NCBI GenBank assembly: GCA_002314805.1 | Contig: DCHJ01000112.1 | Span: 38,057-52,590, forward strand | Reading direction: 5' to 3' | Length of the DNA stretch: 14,534 bases | Source of the DNA: Lachnospiraceae bacterium UBA1755 | GTDB lineage: Bacteria > Bacillota > Clostridia > Lachnospirales > Lachnospiraceae | Part shown: positions 1-7,677 of the stretch, one piece after another | Layout of the letters: the number at the start of each line of letters is the position of its first letter | Position numbering within the stretch: position 1 is the first letter of the stretch | Translations under genes and position numbers: made by a program | Notes under the pieces: model-generated | Told to the model about the DNA's origin: nothing | The model's database searches: none | The model's input: only the letters and a program-made list of their open reading frames with translations

Positions 1-71
1 GATCTTCTATGTGAATGGCTCACTGCGTTACCAAAATGAACGCCCTTACCACATACTGCACACTTAGCCAT
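1..71 (-). CDS. rpmB: 50S ribosomal protein L28 (partial, N-terminus)
   Basis: The minus strand from position 71 reads MAKCAVCGKGVHFGNAVSHS and continues to the window edge, so only about 23 codons are present. This is the conserved start of bacterial L28, a large-subunit protein. The CxxC pair at residues 4 and 7 suggests the zinc-binding (C+) form. A strong Shine-Dalgarno, AAGGAGGT, lies 6 nt upstream of the ATG (plus-strand 78-85). Divergent placement next to an Asp23 gene and fakA matches the rpmB-yloU-yloV order known in Bacillus and many other Firmicutes. The identification is firm despite the truncation. Confidence 0.93.
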   Translation of the reverse strand, partial: MAKCAVCGKGVHFGNAVSHSHRR

Positions 72-123
72 ACTTTCACCTCCTTAATCCTGTGACAGCT
101 CTTGAACAATCACAGCACGAAAT

Positions 124-152
124 ACTATACCAAAAAGATTACATATTTGCAA
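124..152 (-). promoter_or_regulatory. Sigma-A-type promoter for rpmB
   Basis: On the minus strand, TTGCAA (plus 147-152) and TATAGT (plus 124-129) are separated by exactly 17 nt, which fits a sigma-A promoter firing toward rpmB. Initiation would fall near 117, giving a leader of about 45 nt before the ATG at 71. That leader holds a 6-bp inverted repeat, CTGTGA/TCACAG (plus 90-95 and 110-115, 14-nt loop). It could be a small hairpin or an operator; nothing in the sequence decides this. Confidence 0.7.
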
Positions 153-159
153 GAGAAAT

Positions 160-188
160 TTGTCATTTGAAGAAGAATATTGTATAAT
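160..188 (+). promoter_or_regulatory. Sigma-A-type promoter for asp23-fakA
   Basis: TTGTCA (160-165) and a perfect TATAAT (183-188) are separated by 17 nt. Initiation is expected near 195, giving a ~27-nt leader before the asp23 ATG at 222. The -35 hexamers of this promoter and the rpmB promoter are only 7 bp apart, so the two point away from each other from a shared short segment. Confidence 0.82.
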
Positions 189-221
189 TTACCAGAGTCT
201 ATGTGACCAAAGGAGACTGAT

Positions 222-581
222 ATGGAGAAAATCTACATTTACAATAAAGATGGGGATGTTGTGATCAATCCATCCGTAATAGCCAGCTATGCAGGAATGC
301 AGGCTCTCGAATGTTTCGGAATAGTGGGGATGGCCGCAAAAAGCCGCAGGGACAGCGTTATGAGGCTGCTCAAGAAGGAATCCCTCACAAAAGGCATTGA
401 AGTGAGGATAGCTGACAATGCGATCAGTATTGATTTTCATGTAATTATTGCATACGGGCTCAATATCATGGCAATTGCTCAGAACCTGATGGAAAATGTC
501 AGCTATAAGGTAGAAAGCTTTACAGGAATGAAGGTTGAAAAGATCAATGTTCTTGTTGAAGGTGTTAAAGTAATTGACTGA
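222..581 (+). CDS. Asp23/Gls24 family (DUF322, YloU-like) protein
   Basis: A 119-residue cytoplasmic protein of the Asp23/Gls24 (DUF322) family, whose members in Gram-positive bacteria are linked to envelope stress; the exact role of the YloU branch is unsettled. The length is typical. The family pattern is visible in the N-terminal part (VVINPSVIASYAGMQALECFGIVGM, residues about 14-38) and in the alternating hydrophobic segments ending in VEKINVLVEGV. There is no signal peptide or membrane segment. The AAAGGAGA ribosome site at 209-216 lies 5 nt before the ATG. The gene stops at 581, 16 nt before the likely fakA start, and this pairing recurs in Firmicutes, which suggests a functional connection to FakA (inference). 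Confidence 0.9.
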   Translation: MEKIYIYNKDGDVVINPSVIASYAGMQALECFGIVGMAAKSRRDSVMRLLKKESLTKGIEVRIADNAISIDFHVIIAYGLNIMAIAQNLMENVSYKVESFTGMKVEKINVLVEGVKVID

Positions 582-597
582 CGGGGAGGACTTGAAT

Positions 598-2232
598 TTG
601 GAAAGAATTAACGCTGCAATGCTCAAGGCTGCCTTCCTTTCTGCTGCCGCTGCATTGGATTCAAAAAAGGACTGGATCAATGAATTGAATGTATTTCCGG
701 TGCCTGATGGGGACACGGGAACCAATATGACACTTACAGTTATGGCAGCAGCCAGGGAGGTTGCAGCTCTGGAGGATCCTGATATGGAGACACTCTGCAG
801 GACTATCTCTTCAGGCACACTGAGGGGAGCCAGGGGCAATTCAGGAGTGATTACCTCTCAGCTGCTCAGAGGTCTGACCAAGACTGTCATGAATTATGAT
901 GAGATCGACAGCAGGATACTTGCTGCAGCCTTCAGAAAAGCAGTGGATACTGCCTACAAAGCTGTTATGAAGCCCAAGGAAGGCACTATACTGACTGTTG
1001 CAAGAGGAATCAGTGAGTCAACGGAAAAAGCCTCTCTGCAGACAAAAGACATTTCGGCTATCCTGTCCTACGCATGCAGGAGCGGAGACGAGACTCTTGC
1101 AAGGACTCCGGATATGCTCCCTGTACTGAAACAGGCAGGTGTAGTTGACTCCGGAGGACAGGGACTGATGGTGATGTTCCATGCGGCTGTAGATGCTCTG
1201 GAAGGCAGAGAGACTGAATATGTCGGGATGGAAACAGGCAGTGCAGGCAGTACAGACAGGCAGACCGCCGCAGCGCCCGAAAGTGAAGATGACATCAGGT
1301 TCGGTTATTGTACAGAGTTTATTATTAATTCCGGAATCTCAAGAGAAGAGGAAGCAGCCTTCAAGGCCTTCCTGGAATCTATCGGTGATTCGATCGTGTG
1401 TGTGGCAGATGATGATCTTGTAAAGGTTCATGTACATACCAATGATCCGGGCAAGGCAATTTCAAGAGCTCTGAAATACGGCGAGCTGTCCCGTATGAAG
1501 ATCGACAATATGCGTGAAGAACACCGTGAGAGACTGCGTGCCGCTTCTGAACCGAAGACAAGAGCACCGAGAAAAAAGAATGCTGTAATTGCCGTTTCAG
1601 TGGGTGAAGGTCTTTCGGAAATATTTACCGGACTTGGAGCAGACCATATCATCTCGGGCGGACAGACAATGAATCCGAGTACAGAAGACATACTAAAGGC
1701 GATCGAGAATGTAAATGCTGATGTTGTCTATGTGCTTCCCAACAATAAAAATATCATCCTTACAGCAAGGCAGGCCGCGGCAATAGCTGCCGATACCAGA
1801 GTTATCGTCATCCCTTCAAAGAGTATCCCGCTGGGAGTCACTGCGCTTATGAATTACAACAGTGAGGCAGCTCCGGAGGATAATGAAGCTGTTATGACAG
1901 AGGCTCTTTCAAAGGTCAAATTCTGTGAAGTGACCTACGCAGTCAGGGATACATCAATTGACGGATATGAGATCCATAACGGAGATATCATGGCGATCGG
2001 AGATAATGGCATGCTTGCAGTTGATACCGACCTCCATGCCGCTGCTGTCAATGCGGTAAAAAAGATGATCGACGATACTACAGAGCTTGTGTCGCTGTAC
2101 TATGGAGAGGGAGTGACCGAAGCGGAGGCTGTAAAAGTTGTTGATGAGCTTATTGAGTCCTATCCGGATGTTGATTTTGATACTGAGGAGGGCGATCAGC
2201 CGGTATACTATTACTTCATATCGGTTGAATAG
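598..2232 (+). CDS. fakA: Fatty acid kinase catalytic subunit FakA (DAK2-domain, YloV-like)
   Basis: FakA phosphorylates fatty acids presented by a FakB (DegV-family) partner, giving acyl-phosphate for phospholipid synthesis. No fakB is in the window. The N-terminal DhaL-like kinase domain (residues about 1-200) shows PVPDGDTGTNM with metal-binding aspartates at D37 and D39, then SGTLRGARGNSG and VVDSGGQGLM. HVHTNDPG, usual for the middle domain, follows at about residue 274. The C-terminal domain runs to residue 544, a normal family length. I chose the TTG at 598 because GGGGAGGA (583-590) sits 7 nt upstream and the family starts just before the IxAxxLxxA helix. An in-frame TTG at 574 would give 552 residues, overlapping asp23, with a poorer ribosome site. 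Function by family is secure; the start is probable. Confidence 0.92.
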   Translation: MERINAAMLKAAFLSAAAALDSKKDWINELNVFPVPDGDTGTNMTLTVMAAAREVAALEDPDMETLCRTISSGTLRGARGNSGVITSQLLRGLTKTVMNYDEIDSRILAAAFRKAVDTAYKAVMKPKEGTILTVARGISESTEKASLQTKDISAILSYACRSGDETLARTPDMLPVLKQAGVVDSGGQGLMVMFHAAVDALEGRETEYVGMETGSAGSTDRQTAAAPESEDDIRFGYCTEFIINSGISREEEAAFKAFLESIGDSIVCVADDDLVKVHVHTNDPGKAISRALKYGELSRMKIDNMREEHRERLRAASEPKTRAPRKKNAVIAVSVGEGLSEIFTGLGADHIISGGQTMNPSTEDILKAIENVNADVVYVLPNNKNIILTARQAAAIAADTRVIVIPSKSIPLGVTALMNYNSEAAPEDNEAVMTEALSKVKFCEVTYAVRDTSIDGYEIHNGDIMAIGDNGMLAVDTDLHAAAVNAVKKMIDDTTELVSLYYGEGVTEAEAVKVVDELIESYPDVDFDTEEGDQPVYYYFISVE

Positions 2233-2240
2233 ATGTGCAG

Positions 2241-2268
2241 GGCAATTCCGAACGGAATTGCCTTTTGC
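2241..2268 (+). terminator. Intrinsic terminator after fakA
   Basis: GGCAATTCCG (2241-2250) and its exact reverse complement CGGAATTGCC (2253-2262) form a near-perfect hairpin followed by TTTT (2263-2266). It begins 8 nt after the fakA stop codon. The T-run is short, so some readthrough into recG is possible. Confidence 0.75.
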
Positions 2269-2316
2269 ATAGATGCACTTTACCGGTATCCATACAGATC
2301 CTGTCAGATGGGCTTA

Positions 2317-2325
2317 TGTGGATTA
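2317..2325 (-). promoter_or_regulatory. DnaA-box-like 9-mer, one mismatch (unit 1)
   Basis: The minus strand reads TAATCCACA, one base away from the consensus DnaA box TTATCCACA. It sits at the same place in repeat unit 1 as the perfect match in unit 2. A binding role is inference. Confidence 0.3.
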
Positions 2326-2375
2326 AGGCTGTCAGAACTTTACAGTATGCACACAGGTCCGGCAGGATAGGCTTG

Positions 2376-2384
2376 TGTGGATAA
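2376..2384 (-). promoter_or_regulatory. Perfect DnaA-box-like 9-mer (unit 2)
   Basis: The minus strand reads TTATCCACA, an exact match to the common bacterial DnaA-box consensus, 55 nt upstream of the recG start codon. A 9-mer match is not rare in a genome, but here it pairs with a near match 59 nt upstream. Binding by DnaA is inferred, not shown. Confidence 0.35.
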
Positions 2385-2438
2385 AAACCATCAGTACTTT
2401 CCGGCATGCATCCGGATTCCGTGAAAGGGAAATATACA

Positions 2439-4493
2439 ATGAATGATTCTCCGATAACAGCATTAAAAGGAGTCGGCAGTAAGAGCGCGCAGCTTTTTGC
2501 GGGTCTTGGAGTATCGACTGTAGAAGATCTTGTCAGATTCTATCCGCTAAGGTTTATTCCTTATGAGAAAATGATAAGCATCGAGGAGGCCCATACAGGA
2601 GAATCAGTTGCTGTATGCGCATCACTTGTCAGGTCACCGCATACGATACGGGCAGGAGCCCTGAAAATCACAGAAGCAAGGATAGAGGATTTCAGCGGGA
2701 AGCTGAGATGTGTCTGGTATAACAGTCCGTATATTGCTTCCGGTCTGAACCCGGATGAGGAGTATGTCTTTGCAGGCACCCTGGTATCAAAGAAGATGGG
2801 GATATATCTTGAACATCCTCTTATTTATAAAAAGGATGAATATGCCTCGCTTGCCGGAAGACTGCGTCCTGTATACCGTACTGTCAAAGGGTTAAGTCAG
2901 AAGCTCATCTCAAAAGCAGTCAGGGCGGCACTGGAAAGCTATGCATTCGGGGAGGATTATCTTCCTGTCGACATTATTGAAAGATATGATCTGCCGGAAT
3001 ATAGGGATGCGTGCATAAAAATGCATCTGGCCGAAAATATCAGTGATGTCAATGCTGCAAGACGAAGACTTGTATTTGATGAGTTTTTTAACTTTATATA
3101 CAGTATCAGCAGACTGAAGGGAGAGGGCAATAAAACAGAATCGGGTTTTGTTATTGACACTTCGGGAATAGCAGAGGAATTCACCTCAAATCTGAGCTAT
3201 GAGCTCACAGCAGATCAGATAAGGACAGTAAATGAGATCTTCTGTGATATCAGCAGCGGTAAGGTAATGAACAGGCTGATACAGGGAGATGTAGGGTCCG
3301 GCAAAACAGTTGTGGCACTGATGGCTATGTATGCAGCCTGGAGAAACGGATATCAGAGCATTATCATGGTACCCACCGAAGTGCTCGCCAATCAGCATCT
3401 GCGTACCTGCGAAAGGATCTTTGCCGGTTTTGAAGATAAGCCTGAACTGATCCTTCTCACGGGAAGTCTGACAGCAAGAGAGAAGGATGCAGTAAGAACT
3501 GATATAGCATCGGGAAGACCATGTATTATAATCGGGACCCATGCGCTGATCCAGAGCGGGGTCCAGCTTAACAATGTGGCGCTGGCTGTGACGGATGAGC
3601 AGCACAGGTTCGGCGTCAGGCAGAGACAGAGTCTTTCGATTCGGGAAAAGCCTCCGCATGTGCTTGTAATGAGTGCAACACCGATACCAAGGACTCTGGC
3701 TGTGATCCTTTACGGAGACCTGGATATCTCGATGATAATCACAAAGCCTCAGGGCAGGCTGCCTGTCAAAAATGCAGTTATCGGGGCAAAGGAAAGAGGA
3801 AAGGCATACAGGACTATACTCAATGAGATCAATGCGGGTCATCAGGCCTATATAATCTGCCCGATGGTGGAAGAAAGTGAAGCAGTAGATGCTGAAAATG
3901 TTATTGATTATACTGAAAAAATAAAAGGTATATTTCCTGAAAATATTGTGATACAATTTCTTCATGGACGTATGAGGCAGGAGGAAAAGGACAATATAAT
4001 GTGTTCCTTTGCCGGGGGCAGCACCAATATATTGGTATCCACAACGGTCATCGAGGTCGGAGTGGATGTACCCAATGCCACTGTCATGATGATAGAAAAT
4101 GCCGAGCGATACGGATTGGCCACACTCCACCAGCTGAGAGGAAGAGTCGGACGCGGTGATGACCAGTCGTATTGCATATTTGTGCGAACCAATGATTCAG
4201 AGATCGCAAAACAGAGGCTCGAGGTAGTGGGCAGATCCAATGACGGATTTTTCATCGCGTCAGAGGATCTCAGACTCAGGGGGCCCGGAGAGATACTCGG
4301 GCAGGCTCAGAGCGGTCAGATGCATTTTGAACTTGCAGATATTTTCAACGATGCAGAGATACTGAAGCTTGCAGATGACTGCTGCAGATATGTCGAAACC
4401 GAGGATTTCAGGCCCGATGATGATGAGCTTATCCGGTTCCGCAGGCATATGGAAGACTATCGCGACAAACGTCTTATAAATCTGAGTATCTAG
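2439..4493 (+). CDS. recG: ATP-dependent DNA helicase RecG
   Basis: RecG is an SF2 helicase that regresses stalled forks and remodels branched DNA. The 684-residue product has the usual family length. The N-terminal wedge region opens with ITALKGVGSKSAQLFAGLGV. Helicase motifs follow in order: Walker A GDVGSGKT (283-290), Walker B DEQH (386-389) followed by RFG, SATPIPRT (412-419), and QLRGRVGRG (565-573). I start at ATG 2439 because AAAGGGA (2424-2430) lies 8 nt upstream and the N-terminus matches the family; an in-frame ATG at 2406 would add 11 unlikely residues. The gene sits downstream of a repeat-filled gap and heads a long packed array. The next gene begins 7 nt after the stop. In Bacillus the order rpmB-yloU-yloV-...-recG is similar. 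Confidence 0.97.
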   Translation: MNDSPITALKGVGSKSAQLFAGLGVSTVEDLVRFYPLRFIPYEKMISIEEAHTGESVAVCASLVRSPHTIRAGALKITEARIEDFSGKLRCVWYNSPYIASGLNPDEEYVFAGTLVSKKMGIYLEHPLIYKKDEYASLAGRLRPVYRTVKGLSQKLISKAVRAALESYAFGEDYLPVDIIERYDLPEYRDACIKMHLAENISDVNAARRRLVFDEFFNFIYSISRLKGEGNKTESGFVIDTSGIAEEFTSNLSYELTADQIRTVNEIFCDISSGKVMNRLIQGDVGSGKTVVALMAMYAAWRNGYQSIIMVPTEVLANQHLRTCERIFAGFEDKPELILLTGSLTAREKDAVRTDIASGRPCIIIGTHALIQSGVQLNNVALAVTDEQHRFGVRQRQSLSIREKPPHVLVMSATPIPRTLAVILYGDLDISMIITKPQGRLPVKNAVIGAKERGKAYRTILNEINAGHQAYIICPMVEESEAVDAENVIDYTEKIKGIFPENIVIQFLHGRMRQEEKDNIMCSFAGGSTNILVSTTVIEVGVDVPNATVMMIENAERYGLATLHQLRGRVGRGDDQSYCIFVRTNDSEIAKQRLEVVGRSNDGFFIASEDLRLRGPGEILGQAQSGQMHFELADIFNDAEILKLADDCCRYVETEDFRPDDDELIRFRRHMEDYRDKRLINLSI

Positions 4494-4500
4494 GAGTATT

Positions 4501-6633
4501 ATGACCGGTAACAATAACAGAAAGCCGAAGCTCAACAGCGAACTTGCTATGGAGATACACAGGCTGATGACTGAAGCTGAGGCTGCTGAAAGATCTGATA
4601 CAGTGAAAAAAGAAGATTCTCCGCCTGATAAACCTGATAAGTCTGAAGGTGTGACAGCGGAAGCTGCTGCAGCTGCTGCAGAGAAGCTGTCCGACACTCA
4701 GACATACGTTCAGACCGGGACAGCTGTACAGGATGAACAGCAGCCTGAAAAGGAAGAAACGGCTGTGCAGGATGAGCCTCAGCCTGAAAAGGAAGAAACG
4801 GCTGTACAGGATGAACAGTACCCTGAAGGGCAAGAAACAGCTGTGGACTCAGAGGATGATAATGAGTCATCAGAAAAGGATGATGACGTGACGGTCTCAG
4901 CTGACGGTGGAAAGAAGTCAGGCAGTGCACTTAAGATAATCCTTATCATTATCGGGATACTGCTTCTGCTTATAATAGCAGGCATAGCAGGAACCTATTT
5001 CTATGAGGCAAAGAGGTATGAATCTGTATTCTTTGACAATACATATATCAACAATATCGATGTCTCATATATGACCCCTGAAGAGGTCAAGGCAATTATC
5101 AGGGATCAGTGCAATAATTACGAAATTACAGTTAAGTCACGTTATCGTGAGGATGAGAAAATCAACGCGAAGGATGTTGGATTAAGATATGTGACAGGAG
5201 ATGAGATCGACAGCATTCTTGCAGGACAGGCTCCTGAGGAGTTCTATTTTGTGAAGGATGAAAGGAAGGCATATGAGATCCCTGCAATGCTTGCTCTGGA
5301 TGAACCTCTGTTTCGTGAAGCATGCAGTACGCTCAGGGCATTTGATGACACTACGGTGACAGAATCTGTCAATGCCTGTCTGGGTGATTATGATCCTGCT
5401 ACTGCCGGATATGCGATCATTCCGGAAACAGACGGAAACAAGGTCCTGGACAAGGAGAGAGTCATTGAATTGATCTCGGAAGAGATACTGAAGCTGAGTC
5501 CCGAGGTCGATCTTGAGAGTGTCGCAGAATGTATCTACCCGTCGGCAGAGATACGCAGGGATGATCCCGGTCTGCTGTTTGAAAAGCAGAAGCTGGATAG
5601 ATTTGTAAAGACCAGTATCGCATATAAGGATTCTGACATTGTCCTTGACGGCAGTATTATCAAGGACTGGCTCATCGTTGACGGCCTTGGGGTGATCAGG
5701 CTTGACGAAGACAGGATGAAAGCCTTTGTGGCCGGACTGGCAGAGTACTTTGATACCGTGGGCAAAGAGAGACCGCTTAAGTCATGGTATGGAAACGAAA
5801 CATCTGTGAGCGGGGGTACCTTTGGCTGGAAGGTGGATCAGGAAGCGGAGCTGAATGAACTGAAGGTCCAGATCCCCGAAAGCAAGGTGACAGAGCGCGA
5901 GCCTGTTTATTCCTCCAGAGGTATCGTTCATGGAGTAAATGACTGGGGAGATACCTATGTTGAAGTGAATCTGGCAAAGCAGCATCTTTTCTTCATTAAG
6001 GATGGGCAGCTTGTCACTGAGACGGATATCGTATCCGGAGGTCTTCAGCGCAGGGCTGCTACGCCTACCGGTGTGTACTGTATTAATTACAAGGCCCGTA
6101 ATGCGGTGCTCCGCGGTCCCCGCAGAGCCGACGGAAGCTATGCTTATGAGAGTCCTGTATCCTACTGGATGCCTTTCAATAAGGGTATCGGCCTTCATGA
6201 TGCCTCATGGAGAGGTAAGTTCGGAGGCAATATTTATAAATACAACGGTTCTCACGGATGTGTCAACATGCCGAAAAAGGCCGCCCAGCTCATCTTTGAA
6301 AAGATAGAAGCCGGAGTTCCCGTGCTGGTTTATGATGATGATTTCGAAGTGGTGAAAAAGGAAACGGAAAAAGAGACTGAAAAAGAGACCGCAGCGAAGA
6401 AGCAGACTCAGAATGTGCAGAAGAAGACTGCAGAAACTGCTGCCCAAACCCAGTCTCAGACTCAGCCCGAAACGCAGTCACAGACTGAGTCTCAGACGCA
6501 GCCGGAGGGGATGGCCGGACCGGGTGTGACAGGTTATTCCGACCCACTGGCCGGCGACGGTCCGGGGGCACAGGATCAGCCGGAGGCAGAGGTCACATAT
6601 AACGCAGAAAACCTGCCGGGGGAGATGCAATGA
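4501..6633 (+). CDS. Membrane-anchored L,D-transpeptidase (YkuD) with repeat-bearing N-terminal extension
   Basis: A 710-residue enzyme expected to form 3-3 or related cross-links in peptidoglycan outside the membrane. Order: an acidic low-complexity cytoplasmic part (1-143) with three 13-residue repeats (75-113); one membrane helix (about 144-168, LKIILIIIGILLLLIIAGIA); an extracellular region (about 175-470) that looks like the PG_binding_4 modules usual in Clostridia; a YkuD domain (about 480-610) with H566, and SHGCVNMP in which H585 and C587 are the catalytic pair; and a Q/T/S/E-rich tail with QTQSQTQPETQSQT (about 615-710). The absence of a cleavable signal fits a type II membrane protein. 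AGGAG (4492-4496) overlaps the recG stop, 4 nt before the ATG. The stop overlaps rsmD (ATGA). The long acidic cytoplasmic part and disordered tail are the unusual features. Enzyme class is sure; the substrate is not. Confidence 0.93.
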   Translation: MTGNNNRKPKLNSELAMEIHRLMTEAEAAERSDTVKKEDSPPDKPDKSEGVTAEAAAAAAEKLSDTQTYVQTGTAVQDEQQPEKEETAVQDEPQPEKEETAVQDEQYPEGQETAVDSEDDNESSEKDDDVTVSADGGKKSGSALKIILIIIGILLLLIIAGIAGTYFYEAKRYESVFFDNTYINNIDVSYMTPEEVKAIIRDQCNNYEITVKSRYREDEKINAKDVGLRYVTGDEIDSILAGQAPEEFYFVKDERKAYEIPAMLALDEPLFREACSTLRAFDDTTVTESVNACLGDYDPATAGYAIIPETDGNKVLDKERVIELISEEILKLSPEVDLESVAECIYPSAEIRRDDPGLLFEKQKLDRFVKTSIAYKDSDIVLDGSIIKDWLIVDGLGVIRLDEDRMKAFVAGLAEYFDTVGKERPLKSWYGNETSVSGGTFGWKVDQEAELNELKVQIPESKVTEREPVYSSRGIVHGVNDWGDTYVEVNLAKQHLFFIKDGQLVTETDIVSGGLQRRAATPTGVYCINYKARNAVLRGPRRADGSYAYESPVSYWMPFNKGIGLHDASWRGKFGGNIYKYNGSHGCVNMPKKAAQLIFEKIEAGVPVLVYDDDFEVVKKETEKETEKETAAKKQTQNVQKKTAETAAQTQSQTQPETQSQTESQTQPEGMAGPGVTGYSDPLAGDGPGAQDQPEAEVTYNAENLPGEMQ
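4723..4839 (+). repeat. In-frame 39-bp tandem repeat (3 copies) in the L,D-transpeptidase gene
   Basis: Three consecutive 39-bp units encode AVQDEQQPEKEET, AVQDEPQPEKEET and AVQDEQYPEGQET (residues 75-87, 88-100, 101-113), followed by AV, the start of a fourth. The DNA copies are closely similar, which suggests recent duplication. Copy number may vary between strains without breaking the frame. Confidence 0.9.
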
Positions 6634-7187
6634 GAGTAATATCAGGATCAGCCAGAAGACTGCTGCTTAAGACCTTGCCGGGCAATGAAACCAGGCCTAC
6701 AACAGACAAGATCAAAGAAACACTTTTCAATATGATCAATTTTGATCTGCCCGGCTCGGTTTTTCTTGATCTTTTTGCCGGAAGCGGAGCCATAGGTATA
6801 GAAGCTTTGAGCCGCGGTGCATCCGCTGCTGTATTTATTGACAATAATATCAAGGCTGCTGCTGTTATCAGAGAAAATCTGGAACACACGGGTCTTGCCG
6901 CTGCTTCTGAAGTGCTGACAGCAGAGGCTGTCTCCGGTCTGCGAAGACTTGAAGCCGGAAAAAAGCATTTTGACATTGTTTTTATGGATCCGCCCTATGA
7001 TCTGGGACTGGAGGATACAGCACTGAGATATCTGAAAAATTCCGGGATCATCAGTGCTGATACCATTATTATCATTGAGATGAGCAGGGATACGGACACA
7101 GAGCATATCAGTGAGCTTGGTTATATCATTGATAAGATAAAGACATACAAGACCAACAAGCATATCTTTATCAGGAGGAAGGAATGA
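6630..7187 (+). CDS. rsmD: 16S rRNA (guanine966-N2)-methyltransferase RsmD
   Basis: RsmD methylates G966 of 16S rRNA using S-adenosylmethionine. The 185-residue length is typical. Visible family motifs are RVISGSARR (2-10), TRPTTDKIKETLFNM (21-35), the SAM-binding loop FLDLFAGSGAIG (45-56) and the catalytic DPPY (120-123). The ATG overlaps the upstream stop by 4 nt (ATGA), and the stop in turn overlaps coaD by 4 nt, so translation is likely coupled. The rsmD-coaD pair is conserved across Firmicutes and Actinobacteria. Confidence 0.96.
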   Translation: MRVISGSARRLLLKTLPGNETRPTTDKIKETLFNMINFDLPGSVFLDLFAGSGAIGIEALSRGASAAVFIDNNIKAAAVIRENLEHTGLAAASEVLTAEAVSGLRRLEAGKKHFDIVFMDPPYDLGLEDTALRYLKNSGIISADTIIIIEMSRDTDTEHISELGYIIDKIKTYKTNKHIFIRRKE

Positions 7188-7672
7188 TGACGAGAGCAGT
7201 ATATCCGGGCAGCTTCGATCCTATAACCAACGGTCATGAGGATATAATCAGAAGAGCTGCCGGTATTTTTGATGAGCTGGTCGTAGCTGTGCTCAACAAC
7301 AGTTCGAAGAATCCTCTTTTTACTGTTGAAGAGAAGCTTGATATGATCAATGAAATCGTAGGAGATCTTGGAAATGTAGAGGTCAAAGCCTTTGATGGTC
7401 TGCTCGTGGATTTCGTTCATAAGGAAAATGCGGGTGTGATCGTAAGGGGGATGAGGGCTGTAACGGATTTTGAGTATGAGCTTCAGTGGGCGCAGACTAA
7501 CAGGGTAGTCTCTCCTGATCTTGATACTGTTTTCCTTACCACCAACCTCAAATATTCGTATTTAAGCTCCAGTGTAGTAAAGGAGATCGCCAGGTATCAC
7601 GGTGATATTTCACAGTTTGTAAATCCGTGTATTATTGACAGAATAACGGGCAAATTCTCTGCAGGGAGGTAA
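7184..7672 (+). CDS. coaD: Pantetheine-phosphate adenylyltransferase (PPAT)
   Basis: CoaD adenylylates 4'-phosphopantetheine to dephospho-CoA, the penultimate step of CoA synthesis. The 162-residue product carries the nucleotidyltransferase start YPGSFDPITNGH, LFTVEEKLDM, VRGMRAVTDFEYELQWAQTNR and the ATP-binding YSYLSSSVVKEIA. The length is that of the family. Two ATGs abut, at 7184 and 7187. AGGAGG (7173-7178) is 5 nt from the first and 8 nt from the second, so the second may be the true start; the difference is one methionine. Confidence 0.97.
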   Translation: MMTRAVYPGSFDPITNGHEDIIRRAAGIFDELVVAVLNNSSKNPLFTVEEKLDMINEIVGDLGNVEVKAFDGLLVDFVHKENAGVIVRGMRAVTDFEYELQWAQTNRVVSPDLDTVFLTTNLKYSYLSSSVVKEIARYHGDISQFVNPCIIDRITGKFSAGR

Positions 7673-7677
7673 ATGAA

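Larger units (their letters stand above)
2277..2429 (+). repeat. Imperfect ~60-bp tandem repeat upstream of recG (about 2.5 copies)
   Basis: Unit 1 (2277-2336, 60 bp) and unit 2 (2337-2395, 59 bp) both begin ACTTTAC and align end to end at roughly 70% identity by hand count with one gap. A partial third copy starts at 2396 (ACTTTCCGGCATGCATCC) and fades toward the recG ribosome site. Shared blocks include ACAG(A/G)TCC and GGCTT(A/G)TGTGGAT. The repeat fills almost all of the fakA-recG gap. No ORF with a ribosome site and no convincing promoter was found in it. Confidence 0.7.

Noticed and set aside
189..839. 216-residue minus-strand frame opposite asp23 and the start of fakA
   Set aside because: It covers the asp23 ribosome site and two well-supported genes, and its composition looks like a shadow frame.
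2339..2402. Sigma-A promoter for recG within the tandem repeat
   Set aside because: TTTACA and TTGTGT were tried as -35 elements, but no acceptable -10 occurs at 16-18 nt from either.
2406..2438. Upstream in-frame ATG as the recG start
   Set aside because: It lacks a good ribosome site and adds 11 residues not expected for the family; ATG 2439 has AAAGGGA at good spacing.
3186..4130. 314-residue minus-strand open frame opposite recG
   Set aside because: It lies entirely against recG helicase motifs, has no recognisable family features, and is best explained as a shadow of the conserved gene.
4474..4833. Minus-strand frame with repeated hydrophobic FFLFRL-like segments
   Set aside because: The repetition is the reverse reading of the 39-bp repeats in the L,D-transpeptidase gene; there is no independent support for a gene.
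4723..4839. Tandem repeats considered as a CRISPR array
   Set aside because: The units are contiguous with no spacers and are in frame within a coding gene.
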